Shown piece after piece: positions 1-8,220 of a DNA stretch of 64,000 bases. The stretch is taken from NCBI RefSeq assembly GCF_025061645.1, contig NZ_JANYMP010000002.1, positions 248,001 through 312,000 on the forward strand, read 5' to 3'. The notes under the pieces were generated by a model. It ran no database searches, was not told where the DNA came from, and was given only the letters and a program-made list of their open reading frames with translations. A program made the position numbers and the translations under genes. Numbering within the stretch: the stretch's first letter is position 1; the number at the start of each line of letters is the position of its first letter. Source of the stretch: Umezawaea endophytica (lineage in GTDB: Bacteria; Actinomycetota; Actinomycetes; Mycobacteriales; Pseudonocardiaceae).

Positions 1-2
1 CG

Positions 3-1691
3 GCCAGCGCGTCGACCCTGCTGGCGCTGGTGGAGATGTCGTCGATCCCGCTGCTGCGGGCCATCGCCCCGCACGTGTTCGACGAGCAGCGGCTGACCGG
101 GGACGTGCTGCCCGCGGTGCTGACCCGTCGGTTGGTCGAGCACGCCGTCGCCGTCGGGTCGGACCCGTTGGAGCACGCCGAGCTGTACGGGATGCTGGGG
201 GCTCGGGCCGCGCTCGCCTCGTTGCGGGACGAGGCACTGGTCGCCGCTCACCGTGAAGTCGGGCTGTACCGGGAACTCGCCGTGGACGACGAGACCGAGC
301 ACCGGCCGGCGCTCGCGGAAGCGTTGGGGGACCTGGGACTCCGGTTCGTCGCCGTCGGGGAGCCCGGTGAGGCGCTGCTCGCGGCGCGGGAGTCGGTGGC
401 GCTGTGCGAGGAGGTCGTGGGCGAGGACCCGGAGCGCACGCCGCAGTTGGCCGCCGCGTTCGAGCAACTCGCCCAGCGGTGCACGGCCCTGGGGCTGCGC
501 GAGGAAGCCGTGGAGGCGATCGGGAGGGCCACGGCGCTGTACCAGGGGTTGGCGGTGGCCAGTCCGGGGCTGTTCCGGCTCGACTTCGCGAAAGCCGGGC
601 ACCAGTTGGCCGTTCGGCTGTTCGACGTGGGCCGGACCTCGGAGGCGTCGGAGGTCGCCGAGCGGACCGTCGAGGCCTGGCGCGTCGTCGCGGAGGCCGA
701 TCCGCGGTTCGAACCGGACTTCGCCCGCACCCTCGCCCAGATCGGGATGGTGTTGCGCAGCAACGACCTGCGCGCCGAGGCCGTGGAGGTGGTCGAGGAG
801 TCCATCGTGGTGCTGCGGCGGCTCGTCGCCGTGAACCCGCGGGGTTTCGAGCCGGACCTGGCCGTGGCGTTGACGTCCTGCTCGTCGCTGCTGCTGGAGG
901 CGGACCGGCGGGTCGACGCCGTCCGGTTCGCGGAGGAGGCGGTGGCTGTTCGGCGGCGGGTCGCCGAGTCCGGGCTGCCGGGGCACCAGGCGTCGCTGGC
1001 CGCCGCGCTGTGCCACCTCGTGGAGACGTCCGACCGGTTCGAGGACCGGCTCGCCGCGGCCGAGGAGGCCGTTGACCTGCTGCGCCGCACCGGCGGGCAC
1101 CGCGTCGACCTCGCGGTGGCGTGGGCGACGCTGGCCGGGGTGCTGCTCTACGACCGGCGCGACTACGAGGCCCACCGGGCCGTGGACGAGGTGCTGCTGA
1201 TCGTCCGGCTGCTCCCGCGGCAGGCGCTGGTCGTCGACGGGCCTCGGGTCACGCGGGCGGTGGTGGCGCTGTCGGACGAGCTGTCCGCCGTCCGGCACCA
1301 CGGGAAGGCCGTGGAACTGGCCGAGTTGGTGGTGGTGCTGTGGCGCGACCTCACCGACCCGGCCGCCCACCTGTACGCCCTGCACCGCCTCGCACTCGCG
1401 CTCGGCCAAGCCCGTCGGCACGACGAGGCCCGCGACGTGGCGCACACGGCCGTCGTCCTCTGGCACCTGCTCCGCACCCCGGAGAACCTGGCGGCGGACA
1501 TCGGCTACTCCGAGGCGCTCGCCACCTACGCCAGGCTCTGCGCCGCCACCGGTACCGCCCTCGAACACGCCCTCGACGCCGCCCACCGCGCGGTGCGGGT
1601 CGCCCGCACGGCGAACACCTCGCCAGCGGGCCTGACCCGCGCCCTGACCGCTGTGGACCTCGTCCTGGACGCCGTGGCCACGCCGTCCTGA
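3..1691 (+). CDS. Tetratricopeptide-repeat protein, 5' end outside window
   Basis: The reading frame is already open at the first base, so the true start lies upstream and only the C-terminal 560 or so residues are seen. The visible part is almost entirely helical repeats of about 40-45 residues rich in Ala, Glu, Arg and Val, of the form LxxxGxxxEAxxxAxxAVxLxR, which is the TPR pattern. No catalytic motif is visible. In actinomycetes such arrays often form the C-terminal half of NB-ARC, CHAT or AfsR-like proteins, but the N-terminal domain that would decide this is missing. A stop at 1689-1691 is followed within 10 bases by the end of the convergent DinB gene. Function is unassigned; TPRs normally mediate protein-protein contacts. 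Confidence 0.8.
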   Translation, partial: ASASTLLALVEMSSIPLLRAIAPHVFDEQRLTGDVLPAVLTRRLVEHAVAVGSDPLEHAELYGMLGARAALASLRDEALVAAHREVGLYRELAVDDETEHRPALAEALGDLGLRFVAVGEPGEALLAARESVALCEEVVGEDPERTPQLAAAFEQLAQRCTALGLREEAVEAIGRATALYQGLAVASPGLFRLDFAKAGHQLAVRLFDVGRTSEASEVAERTVEAWRVVAEADPRFEPDFARTLAQIGMVLRSNDLRAEAVEVVEESIVVLRRLVAVNPRGFEPDLAVALTSCSSLLLEADRRVDAVRFAEEAVAVRRRVAESGLPGHQASLAAALCHLVETSDRFEDRLAAAEEAVDLLRRTGGHRVDLAVAWATLAGVLLYDRRDYEAHRAVDEVLLIVRLLPRQALVVDGPRVTRAVVALSDELSAVRHHGKAVELAELVVVLWRDLTDPAAHLYALHRLALALGQARRHDEARDVAHTAVVLWHLLRTPENLAADIGYSEALATYARLCAATGTALEHALDAAHRAVRVARTANTSPAGLTRALTAVDLVLDAVATPS

Positions 1692-1697
1692 CGGGCG

Positions 1698-2192
1698 TCA
1701 GCGACCCGTGGTGCCGTCGAGCCGCTCCCGGAGGATGTCGGCGTGCCCGGCGTGCCTGGCGGTTTCGCTCGTCATGTGGGCGAGGACCCACCGGAGCGTG
1801 TGCCGCGTACCGTCGACCGGCACGGCGAAGCGCGCGTCCGGATCGCCCGCGGCGAGGATCGCGCGGTCGCTGCCCTCGATCGCCTCGCGGTAGTCCCGCA
1901 GCACGTCCTCGGCGGCGCGGTCGGCGGGGACGGCCATGCCGAGCTCCCCGTCCCCGGTCCACGCGGCCCCGGCGAGGTGGTGGCCGAACCAGTAGCGCTC
2001 GGCCTCGGCCAGGTGCTGGACCAGCCCCAGGACGGAGGTGCCGCTGTCGACCAGGGCGCGGCGCGACTGCTCGTCGGTCAGGCCGTCCGCCTTCTTCAGC
2101 ACGCAGTGCCGGGCGAAGGACAGGAACGCCAGCGCCGTGTCGAGTTCGCCCGAGTCGACCCGTGGCACAGGTTCCCGCTGGGTTTCCGCCAT
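1698..2192 (-). CDS. DinB/DUF664-fold protein
   Basis: This 164-residue protein starts at ATG 2192. The sequence shows the four-helix DinB/YfiT/DUF664 pattern: an N-terminal helix, then LVQHLAEAERYWF around residues 58-70, and a C-terminal RWVLAHMTSETARHAGHADI segment around residues 134-153. Histidines near positions 60, 147 and 150 match the metal-binding triad of this superfamily. Members are thiol- or bacillithiol/mycothiol-dependent transferases or of unknown role, so a mycothiol-dependent activity is only a guess. The gene lies 6 bp from the convergent TPR gene and 38 bp downstream of the TetR gene on the same strand, so co-transcription with TetR is possible. Confidence 0.8.
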   Translation of the reverse strand: MAETQREPVPRVDSGELDTALAFLSFARHCVLKKADGLTDEQSRRALVDSGTSVLGLVQHLAEAERYWFGHHLAGAAWTGDGELGMAVPADRAAEDVLRDYREAIEGSDRAILAAGDPDARFAVPVDGTRHTLRWVLAHMTSETARHAGHADILRERLDGTTGR

Positions 2193-2230
2193 GCCGCAGG
2201 GTAGCGCGGAACCGTTGTGGCGCTGAGGAC

Positions 2231-2845
2231 TCAGGGGGACGGCGTGATCACGGCACTGCGCACCTGGGCCATCACCGTGGTCAGCGCGGCGCGCAGCGGG
2301 TCGATGTTCCGGCGCGTTTGCGTCAGCAGGATGCCGCCCTGCAACGCCGCCAGCAGCGCCAGCGCGAGCGCGTCGGGATCGGCGTCCGGACGGAGTTCGC
2401 CGCGGGCGCGCATGGCCCGCAGCCCCCGCCTGAGCGGGGCTTCCCAGCGCGCGAACGCCTGCACGAGCTGAATCCGGACCCCCTCGGAGGTCTCGGCGAG
2501 TTCGCTGGCGAGGCTGCCGAGTTCGCAGCCCCCGACGAAGTCCCGCTCGATCTGGGTGGTGATCGCGTTGCGGCACCACCTCTCCAGCTTCTCGACGCTG
2601 TCGGGGTCCGCCGGTTCGGCCGGTTCGGCGAGGCCCGCGTGGAACTCGATGACGGCCGCGACGAGCGCGGCCTTGTCCGAGAAGTAGTGGTACACCTGCG
2701 AAGTGCTGACCTGGGCCTCGGCCATGACGTCCTGGATCGTCGTGCCCGCGACACCGCGGGCCATGATCACCCGCGCCGCCGTCTCGACGATCCGGTCGCG
2801 GGTGGCGCGGCCTCGGCTGGTCAGGTTCTTCTCACCGGTCGACAC
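2231..2845 (-). CDS. TetR-family transcriptional regulator
   Basis: The protein has 204 residues from GTG 2845. The N-terminal segment RDRIVETAARVIMARGVAGTTIQDVMAEAQVSTSQVYHYFSDKAAL is a textbook TetR helix-turn-helix; its tail carries the usual YHYF signature. The C-terminal part resembles the TetR_C domain of the LmrA/YxaF-like group, with a conserved GGCELGSLASE segment. A longer frame could begin at 2884 but would run into the divergent promoter, so GTG 2845 is preferred. It is divergent from the alpha/beta hydrolase at 2956, and a 16-bp palindrome lies between them. This is the standard arrangement for a repressor controlling itself and its neighbour. The ligand is unknown. Confidence 0.88.
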   Translation of the reverse strand: MSTGEKNLTSRGRATRDRIVETAARVIMARGVAGTTIQDVMAEAQVSTSQVYHYFSDKAALVAAVIEFHAGLAEPAEPADPDSVEKLERWCRNAITTQIERDFVGGCELGSLASELAETSEGVRIQLVQAFARWEAPLRRGLRAMRARGELRPDADPDALALALLAALQGGILLTQTRRNIDPLRAALTTVMAQVRSAVITPSP

Positions 2846-2867
2846 GGTCGGCGACGGTAGCACGGAC

Positions 2868-2883
2868 TGGAATTGACATTCCA
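2868..2883. promoter_or_regulatory. Palindromic operator overlapping a -35 box
   Basis: TGGAAT-TGAC-ATTCCA is a perfect 6-bp inverted repeat with a 4-bp spacer, placed between the TetR gene and the hydrolase. A perfect TTGACA hexamer (2873-2878) sits inside it on the plus strand. GAAACT at 2896-2901 is a possible -10 at 17-bp spacing. A repressor bound here would block the hydrolase promoter. Assignment to the adjacent TetR protein is inferred from position. Confidence 0.55.
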
Positions 2884-2955
2884 TTTTTGCCTGCGGAAAC
2901 TCCGGAGCAGCAGCCGATCAGGGCTGTTCCGCCTACCGGACAACGGAGAACCGCC

Positions 2956-3867
2956 ATGCCCAGCACCCAGTCCGACGCGCTCCGGGACCTCATGACGCGG
3001 ATGACGGAGCGCACCACCGCCAACCCGGCGATGGGTCTCCCGGAGTTGCGCGACATGGTGGACGGACTGTCCACCATGGCCGGTGAACCGACCGGGGTCA
3101 CCTACGAGGAGGTGGTCGCGGGCGATCGTCCGGCGCTCTGGTGCAACCCCGTGGGAGCCGTGGACGACCGCGTCGTCCTGTACTTCCACGGCGGCGGGTT
3201 CCTGGGCAACTCCGCTAGCAGCCACCGCAAGCTGGCCGCGCACCTGGCGAAGGCCGCCGGGATCCGCGCGCTCGTGGTCGAGTTCCGGCTCGCGCCCGAG
3301 CACCCCTTTCCGGCCCAGCTCGACGACGCCGTCGCCGCCTACGGGTGGTTGCTGGACAACGGTTTCGAGGCCGGGAACATCGCCACCGCGGGTGACTCGG
3401 CAGGGGGGAACCTGGCCACCGGCACGGTGTTGAGGCTCCGCGACGAGGGCAGGCCCGTTCCGGCCGCGATCGTGGCGATGTCGCCGTGGTACGACCTGGA
3501 GGCCGCGGAGGGGACGCTCGACACGAACGCCGCGAAGGACGCCTTCCTGAACCGACCGCTGATCCAGGCCATGGCGGGCATGTACCTCGGTGCGGACGGC
3601 TCCCCGCGGGACCCCCTCGCGAACCCCCTGCGCTCCGACCCGACCGGGCTGCCGCCGGTGTACCTCAGCGCGGGCGGTGACGAGGGGCTGCTCGACAACG
3701 CCCAGCGCTTCGCCGAACTGGCCCGCGCCGCGGGGGTCGACGTGACCCTGGAGGTGGTGCCGGGGATGCAGCACGTCCACACGACGATGGCAGGCCGCGC
3801 CCCCGAGGCGGACCGGACGCTGGCCGCCATCGCGACCTGGCTCCGCCCGCTGCTCGGCCTTGGCTAG
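2956..3867 (+). CDS. Alpha/beta hydrolase, hormone-sensitive-lipase (family IV) type
   Basis: A 303-residue cytoplasmic esterase-like enzyme. It carries the family IV oxyanion-hole motif HGGG at residues 78-81 and the nucleophile elbow GDSAGG with Ser148. A late Asp (SAGGDEGLLDN region) and His (GMQHVHTTM region) complete the triad. The RLAPEHPFPAQLDDA segment after the oxyanion hole is also typical. ATG 2956 is chosen because CGGAGAA lies just upstream at 2944-2950; an in-frame extension to 2887 would overlap the promoter. Expected to hydrolyse short-chain acyl esters; the substrate is unknown. It is probably repressed by the divergent TetR regulator. Confidence 0.88.
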   Translation: MPSTQSDALRDLMTRMTERTTANPAMGLPELRDMVDGLSTMAGEPTGVTYEEVVAGDRPALWCNPVGAVDDRVVLYFHGGGFLGNSASSHRKLAAHLAKAAGIRALVVEFRLAPEHPFPAQLDDAVAAYGWLLDNGFEAGNIATAGDSAGGNLATGTVLRLRDEGRPVPAAIVAMSPWYDLEAAEGTLDTNAAKDAFLNRPLIQAMAGMYLGADGSPRDPLANPLRSDPTGLPPVYLSAGGDEGLLDNAQRFAELARAAGVDVTLEVVPGMQHVHTTMAGRAPEADRTLAAIATWLRPLLGLG

Positions 3868-3875
3868 CACGGGAA

Positions 3876-3907
3876 ACGGCGGGCACCGCTCCCGCGACGC
3901 CCGCCGT
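3876..3907. terminator. Bidirectional hairpin terminator
   Basis: ACGGCGGGC and GCCCGCCGT form a perfect 9-bp stem around a 14-nt loop, between the convergent hydrolase and proline dehydrogenase stops. There is no U-tract, as is usual in high-GC actinomycetes. Confidence 0.5.
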
Positions 3908-3941
3908 CAACCGAACCCGAACCGCCCTACCGCGGCTCTGG

Positions 3942-4865
3942 TCAGCCGGTCGTCACCAGCGACCGGAGGAAGAACGCCACGTTGGCCGGGCGTTCGGCCA
4001 GCCTGCGCATGAAGTAGCCGTACCACTCGTCGCCGTACGGCAGGTAGACGCGCATGGTGTTGCCCGCCGCCGCGATCCGCTTCTGCTCCTCCGGGCGGAT
4101 GCCGTAGAGCATCTGGAACTCGTAGCCGTCGAGCGGCCTCGTGCCTGCCAGGTCGGCGGCGATGGCGATCATCCTGGGGTCGTGCGAGGCGACCATCGGG
4201 TAGCCCTCGCCCGCCATGAGGACCTTCAGGCAGCGCACGTACGAGAGGTCGACGTCGGCCTTGTCCTGGAACGCCACCGAAGCGGGCTCCTGGTACGCGC
4301 CCTTGCACAACCGCACCCGCGACCCGGCGTGGGCGAGGTCGCGGCAGTCCTGCTCGGTGCGCTTCAGGTAGGCCTGGAGCACCGCGCCGACCCACGGGAA
4401 GTCCACCCGCAGCTCGCGCAGCACGTCCAGGGTGGAGTCCGTGGTGGTGTGGTCCTCCATGTCCAGCGTGACCGTCGTGCCGACGGCCTCGGCCGCCGAG
4501 CAGATCCGCCTGGCGTTCTCCAGCGCGATCTTCTCGCCGTCCTCCGCCAGGGACCGGCCCACGGCGGAGAGCTTGACCGACACCTCGGCCCGGTCCGCGT
4601 AGCCCGCGGTGTCCAACCTGGACAGCAGCTCCCCGTACGCGGCGACGGTGGCGTCCGCCTGCTCCGCGTCCAGGGTGTCCTCGCCGAGGTGGTCGAGCGT
4701 CACGGTGCGGCCGTCGGCCACCAGCGCGCCGGTGGCGCGGATCGCCGCGTCCACGTCCTCGCCCGCGATGAAGCGGTCCACGACCGGGCGCGTGAACGGC
4801 GTGCTCTCCACGAGCTTGCGCGCGCCGGTCGAGCGGGCGGCGGCCAGGAGGGTGGAGCGGAGCAT
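3942..4865 (-). CDS. pruB: Proline dehydrogenase (monofunctional)
   Basis: A 307-residue FAD-dependent enzyme oxidising L-proline to delta-1-pyrroline-5-carboxylate, with electrons passed to the membrane quinone pool. Hallmarks of the PutA/ProDH barrel are visible: VSVKLSAVG, TLDMEDHTTTDSTL, RLCKGAY and the C-terminal YEFQMLYGIRPEEQ with MRVYLPYGDEWYGYFMRRLAERPAN. The length fits monofunctional bacterial ProDH (about 300-310 aa), not the fused PutA. ATG 4865 is preceded by GGGAGAA and lies 12 bp after the pruA stop, so the two genes form one transcript. The divergent PucR-type gene is the likely activator. The symbol follows mycobacterial usage (pruB; also called putB). Confidence 0.93.
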   Translation of the reverse strand: MLRSTLLAAARSTGARKLVESTPFTRPVVDRFIAGEDVDAAIRATGALVADGRTVTLDHLGEDTLDAEQADATVAAYGELLSRLDTAGYADRAEVSVKLSAVGRSLAEDGEKIALENARRICSAAEAVGTTVTLDMEDHTTTDSTLDVLRELRVDFPWVGAVLQAYLKRTEQDCRDLAHAGSRVRLCKGAYQEPASVAFQDKADVDLSYVRCLKVLMAGEGYPMVASHDPRMIAIAADLAGTRPLDGYEFQMLYGIRPEEQKRIAAAGNTMRVYLPYGDEWYGYFMRRLAERPANVAFFLRSLVTTG

Positions 4866-4877
4866 GGCGGTTCTCCC

Positions 4878-6503
4878 TCAGCCCTGGTGCGGGTGGCGGT
4901 ACGAGGTCGGAGCCACGAAGGTCTCCTTGATGGAACGGGGGCTGACCCAGCGGAGCAGGTTGTGGATCGAACCCGCCTTGTCGTTCGTGCCCGACGCCCT
5001 GCCGCCGCCGAACGGCTGCTGGCCGACGACCGCGCCGGTCGGCTTGTCGTTGACGTAGAAGTTGCCCGCCGCGAAGCGGAGCTCCTGCTGGGCGTGGGCG
5101 ATGGCGCCGCGGTCGCGCGCGATGATCGAGCCGGTGAGGGCGTACGGGGACGCGCTCTCCATCTGGCGCAGCACCTTGTCGTAGTCGGCGTCGTCGTAGA
5201 CGTGCACCGCCAGCACCGGGCCGAAGTACTCGGTGGTGAACACCTCGTGCGCCGGGTCCGTGCCGAGCAGGACGGTCGGCTGGACGAAGAAGCCGACGCC
5301 GTCGTCGGCCGTGCCGCCCGCGACGACCTCCAGCGAGTCCGTGCCGCGCGCCGCCGTCAGCACGCCGGAGAGCTTGTCGAACGAGCGGCGGTCGATGACC
5401 GCGCCCATGAAGTTGTCGAAGTCGGTCACGTCGCCGACGGTCAGCGCGGCCACGTCGGCGAGGAACGCGTCCTTCATCCGGGCCCACACCGAGCGGGGCA
5501 CGTAGGCGCGGGACGCCGCCGAGCACTTCTGGCCCTGGTATTCGAAGGCGCCGCGGACCAGCGCGGTGCGCAGCACGTCGACGTCGGCCGACGGGTGGGC
5601 GAGCACGAAGTCCTTGCCGCCGGTCTCGCCGACGATCCGCGGGTAGCTCCGGTAGTTCGCGATGTTCGCGCCGACCTGGCCCCAGAGGTGCTGGAACGTC
5701 TTGGTGGAGCCGGTGAAGTGGATGCCCGCGAGGTCCGGGGACGCGAGCGCCACGTCGGACACGGCGATGCCGTCGCCGGGCAGCAGGTTGATGACGCCCG
5801 GCGGCAGGCCCGCCTCCTCGAGCAGGCGCATGGTGAGCTGCGCGGCGAAGCTCTGGGTGGGGGACGGCTTCCACAGCACCACGTTGCCCATCAGCGCGGG
5901 CGCGGTGGGCAGGTTGGCCGCGATGGCGGTGAAGTTGAACGGCGTGATCGCGTAGACGAAGCCTTCGAGCGGCCGGTGGTCGGTGCGGTTCCACACGCCC
6001 GCGGAGCTGGTGGGCTGCTCGGCCAGCAGCGTGCGGCCGAACGCGACGTTGTAGCGCCAGAAGTCGGCCAGCTCGCAGGCGGCGTCGATCTCGGCCTGGA
6101 TGGCGGTCTTCGACTGGCCCAGCATGGTGGCGGCGTTGATGGTCGACCGCCACGGCCCGACGAGCAGGTCGGCCGCGCGCAGCAGGATCGCGGCGCGGTC
6201 GTCGTAGGACAGCGCCCGCCACGCGGGGGCGGCGGCGCGGGCCGCGGCGATGGCGGCCTCGGTGTCCTGGTGGGTCGCGCTGGTGAAGGTGCCGAGCACG
6301 GCGCGGTGGTTGTGCGGCTGCACGACGTCGAACTTCGGGCCGCCTCCCGCCCGCTGCTCGCCGCCGATGGTCAGGGTCCCCTCGAGCGGCTCCTTGACCA
6401 GCTCGACGAGCTTCGCTTGCAGCTCAGCGCGCTCCGGCGAACCGGGGGCGTACTGCAAGACCGGCTCGTTCACCGGCGACGGAACCCTGGTCACAGCGTC
6501 CAC
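4878..6503 (-). CDS. pruA: L-glutamate gamma-semialdehyde (P5C) dehydrogenase
   Basis: The enzyme has 541 residues and performs the second step of proline catabolism, oxidising P5C/glutamate semialdehyde to glutamate with NAD+. The ALDH catalytic Glu lies in IVGETGGKDF and the nucleophilic Cys in YQGQKCSAASRAYVP; the Asn of the YAITPFNFTAI segment completes the site. Its N-terminal extension before the ALDH fold and its length match the actinobacterial PruA1 family. GTG 6503 is chosen because GGAGGAG lies 6 nt upstream (6510-6516), while the longer frame to 6539 has no ribosome site. It is the first gene of the operon with proline dehydrogenase, and its product feeds the glutamate pool also drained by the GDH at 48.3 kb. 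Confidence 0.94.
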   Translation of the reverse strand: MDAVTRVPSPVNEPVLQYAPGSPERAELQAKLVELVKEPLEGTLTIGGEQRAGGGPKFDVVQPHNHRAVLGTFTSATHQDTEAAIAAARAAAPAWRALSYDDRAAILLRAADLLVGPWRSTINAATMLGQSKTAIQAEIDAACELADFWRYNVAFGRTLLAEQPTSSAGVWNRTDHRPLEGFVYAITPFNFTAIAANLPTAPALMGNVVLWKPSPTQSFAAQLTMRLLEEAGLPPGVINLLPGDGIAVSDVALASPDLAGIHFTGSTKTFQHLWGQVGANIANYRSYPRIVGETGGKDFVLAHPSADVDVLRTALVRGAFEYQGQKCSAASRAYVPRSVWARMKDAFLADVAALTVGDVTDFDNFMGAVIDRRSFDKLSGVLTAARGTDSLEVVAGGTADDGVGFFVQPTVLLGTDPAHEVFTTEYFGPVLAVHVYDDADYDKVLRQMESASPYALTGSIIARDRGAIAHAQQELRFAAGNFYVNDKPTGAVVGQQPFGGGRASGTNDKAGSIHNLLRWVSPRSIKETFVAPTSYRHPHQG

Positions 6504-6564
6504 GAGCAGCTCCTCCACAACAGCGGATGTCCCCTCCAACGGTAGGTCTCGGAGACCGTCCGAC

Positions 6565-6615
6565 CTTTGTTCGACTGGCTAATATCGGGGTACCCATTTG
6601 GCTGAACGGACAAAG
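6565..6615. promoter_or_regulatory. Inverted-repeat operator flanking the pruA/PucR divergent promoter
   Basis: CTTTGTTCG (6565-6573) and CGGACAAAG (6607-6615) are inverted repeats matching at 8 of 9 positions, 33 bp apart. Between them lies TAATAT (6580-6585), a near-consensus -10 for the regulator gene. The second arm abuts the ATG at 6616. The arrangement suggests binding sites for the adjacent PucR-type regulator; this is inference. Confidence 0.45.
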
Positions 6616-8139
6616 ATGAGCCTCCAGGACGTGCTGATCGCGCTCGGTGACCCGCTGGTCGAGCTCCAGGTCGCGCCGAAGGGCCTCGACGTGGACGTGC
6701 TGGACGTCGTGATCCTGGACCCGGACGACGTCCCCGACGTCCGGCCGGGTGACCTGGCGCTGGTCATCGGCGCGCGCGGCCGGGCGGCGGTGCCGCTGGT
6801 GCGGGCCGCGCGCCGGGCCGCCGCGGTGGTGGTGAAGGCGGACGGGGTGCTGTCGCCGCTGCTCAGGCAGGCCGCGCTGGACGCGGGCGTGGCGCTCGTC
6901 GCCGTGCGCCCCGAAGTGCGGTGGGAGCACCTGGAGTCGCTGGTCAGGGGCGTTCTGGTCAGTCCGGCGGCGGGTGGTGAGGTGCTCGGCGACCTGTTCG
7001 CGCTGGCCCAGACGATCGCCGCGCTGACCGGCGGCATCGTGAGCATCGAGGACACCTCCAGCCGGGTGCTCGCGTACTCGCGGTCCAGCGACGAGGTCGA
7101 CGAGCTGCGGCGGCTGTCGATCCTCGGCAGGCAGGGACCGGAGCCGTACCTGAAGATGCTTCGCGACTGGGGCGTCTACCAGCTCCTCCGGTCCGGCGAG
7201 GAGGTCGTGCGCATCGACGAGCGGCCGGAACTCGGGATCCGGCGGCGGATCGCCATCGGCATCCACGCGGGCACCACTCCACTGGGCACGATCTGGGTCC
7301 AGGAAGGTGACGCACCGCTGACCGAGCAGGCCGAACGGGCGCTGCTCGGAGCGGCCCGCGTGACCGCCCTGCACCTCGTCCAACGCCGCAACGAGCCGAC
7401 GGTGGCGTTCCGCGAGAACCTGCTGGCGTCCCTGCTGGACGGTCGGACGGACGCCGAGTCGGTGGCCGGGCAGATCGGCGCGGACCCCGGCAAACCCGCG
7501 GCCGTCGTCGTGTTCGCCTCGCACGACGAGTCAGCCGACCGCACCGAGGCCGAACTCCGGCGGTCCGAGCTGACCGGCCTGATCTCCGTGCACGCGGCGG
7601 CGTACCGGCGCAGCGCGCTCGTGACGCAGGTCGGCGCGCGCACCTACGCGCTGCTGCCCGACCTGCCGCCCGGAGCCCAACTCCTGAGCCTCACCAAGGA
7701 GATCGTCGCCGCCGCGCACAAGCACATCGGCCTCGGCGTCCGCGCGGCCGTCGGCTCGACGGTGCCCACCCTGGACGAGGCGGGGACGTCGCGGCAGGAG
7801 GCGGACCGGGTGCTCGACGCGATGGACCGCGACCTGGACGTCGACGTGGCGACCCTGGACGACGTCCGGTCCCGCGTGCTCATCGGCGAGACCCTCGCCC
7901 TGCTCGCCGAGCACCCGCGCATCCGCGACCCCCGGTTGGCGGAGCTGGACGGGGAGCTCGCGAGGTCCGTCCTCGCCTACCTCGACGCGTTCGGCGACGT
8001 CCGGTCGGCGGCGAAGCTCCTGCACGTCCACCCGAACACGCTCCGTTACCGCGTGCGGCGGGCGGCCGAGGTCTCCGGGGTCGATCTGGGCGACCCGTTG
8101 CAGCGCCTGTTCGCCCAACTGCAACTGAGGTTGGGCTGA
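6616..8139 (+). CDS. pruC: PucR-family regulator, probable PruC-type activator of proline catabolism
   Basis: The product has 507 residues. A long N-terminal sensory region is followed by a GGDEF-like central segment. It ends in the PucR C-terminal helix-turn-helix, visible as LLAEHPRIRD..., FGDVRSAAKLLHVHPNTLRYRVRRAAEVSGVDL. Divergence from pruA-proline dehydrogenase is the arrangement of mycobacterial pruC, whose product activates these genes in response to proline, so this role is inferred from family and context. ATG 6616 is favoured; a TTG at 6598 in the same frame is possible. TAATAT at 6580-6585 would start transcription near 6592, leaving a short leader for the ATG. The symbol is by analogy. 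Confidence 0.82.
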   Translation: MSLQDVLIALGDPLVELQVAPKGLDVDVLDVVILDPDDVPDVRPGDLALVIGARGRAAVPLVRAARRAAAVVVKADGVLSPLLRQAALDAGVALVAVRPEVRWEHLESLVRGVLVSPAAGGEVLGDLFALAQTIAALTGGIVSIEDTSSRVLAYSRSSDEVDELRRLSILGRQGPEPYLKMLRDWGVYQLLRSGEEVVRIDERPELGIRRRIAIGIHAGTTPLGTIWVQEGDAPLTEQAERALLGAARVTALHLVQRRNEPTVAFRENLLASLLDGRTDAESVAGQIGADPGKPAAVVVFASHDESADRTEAELRRSELTGLISVHAAAYRRSALVTQVGARTYALLPDLPPGAQLLSLTKEIVAAAHKHIGLGVRAAVGSTVPTLDEAGTSRQEADRVLDAMDRDLDVDVATLDDVRSRVLIGETLALLAEHPRIRDPRLAELDGELARSVLAYLDAFGDVRSAAKLLHVHPNTLRYRVRRAAEVSGVDLGDPLQRLFAQLQLRLG

Positions 8140-8220
8140 GGTTCTCCTCATGCTTTACCCGATTCTTGCGACGCCCCTCTACTCTGCGGGAAGGGGGCAC
8201 ATCGAAAGGAAACCGGGCTG

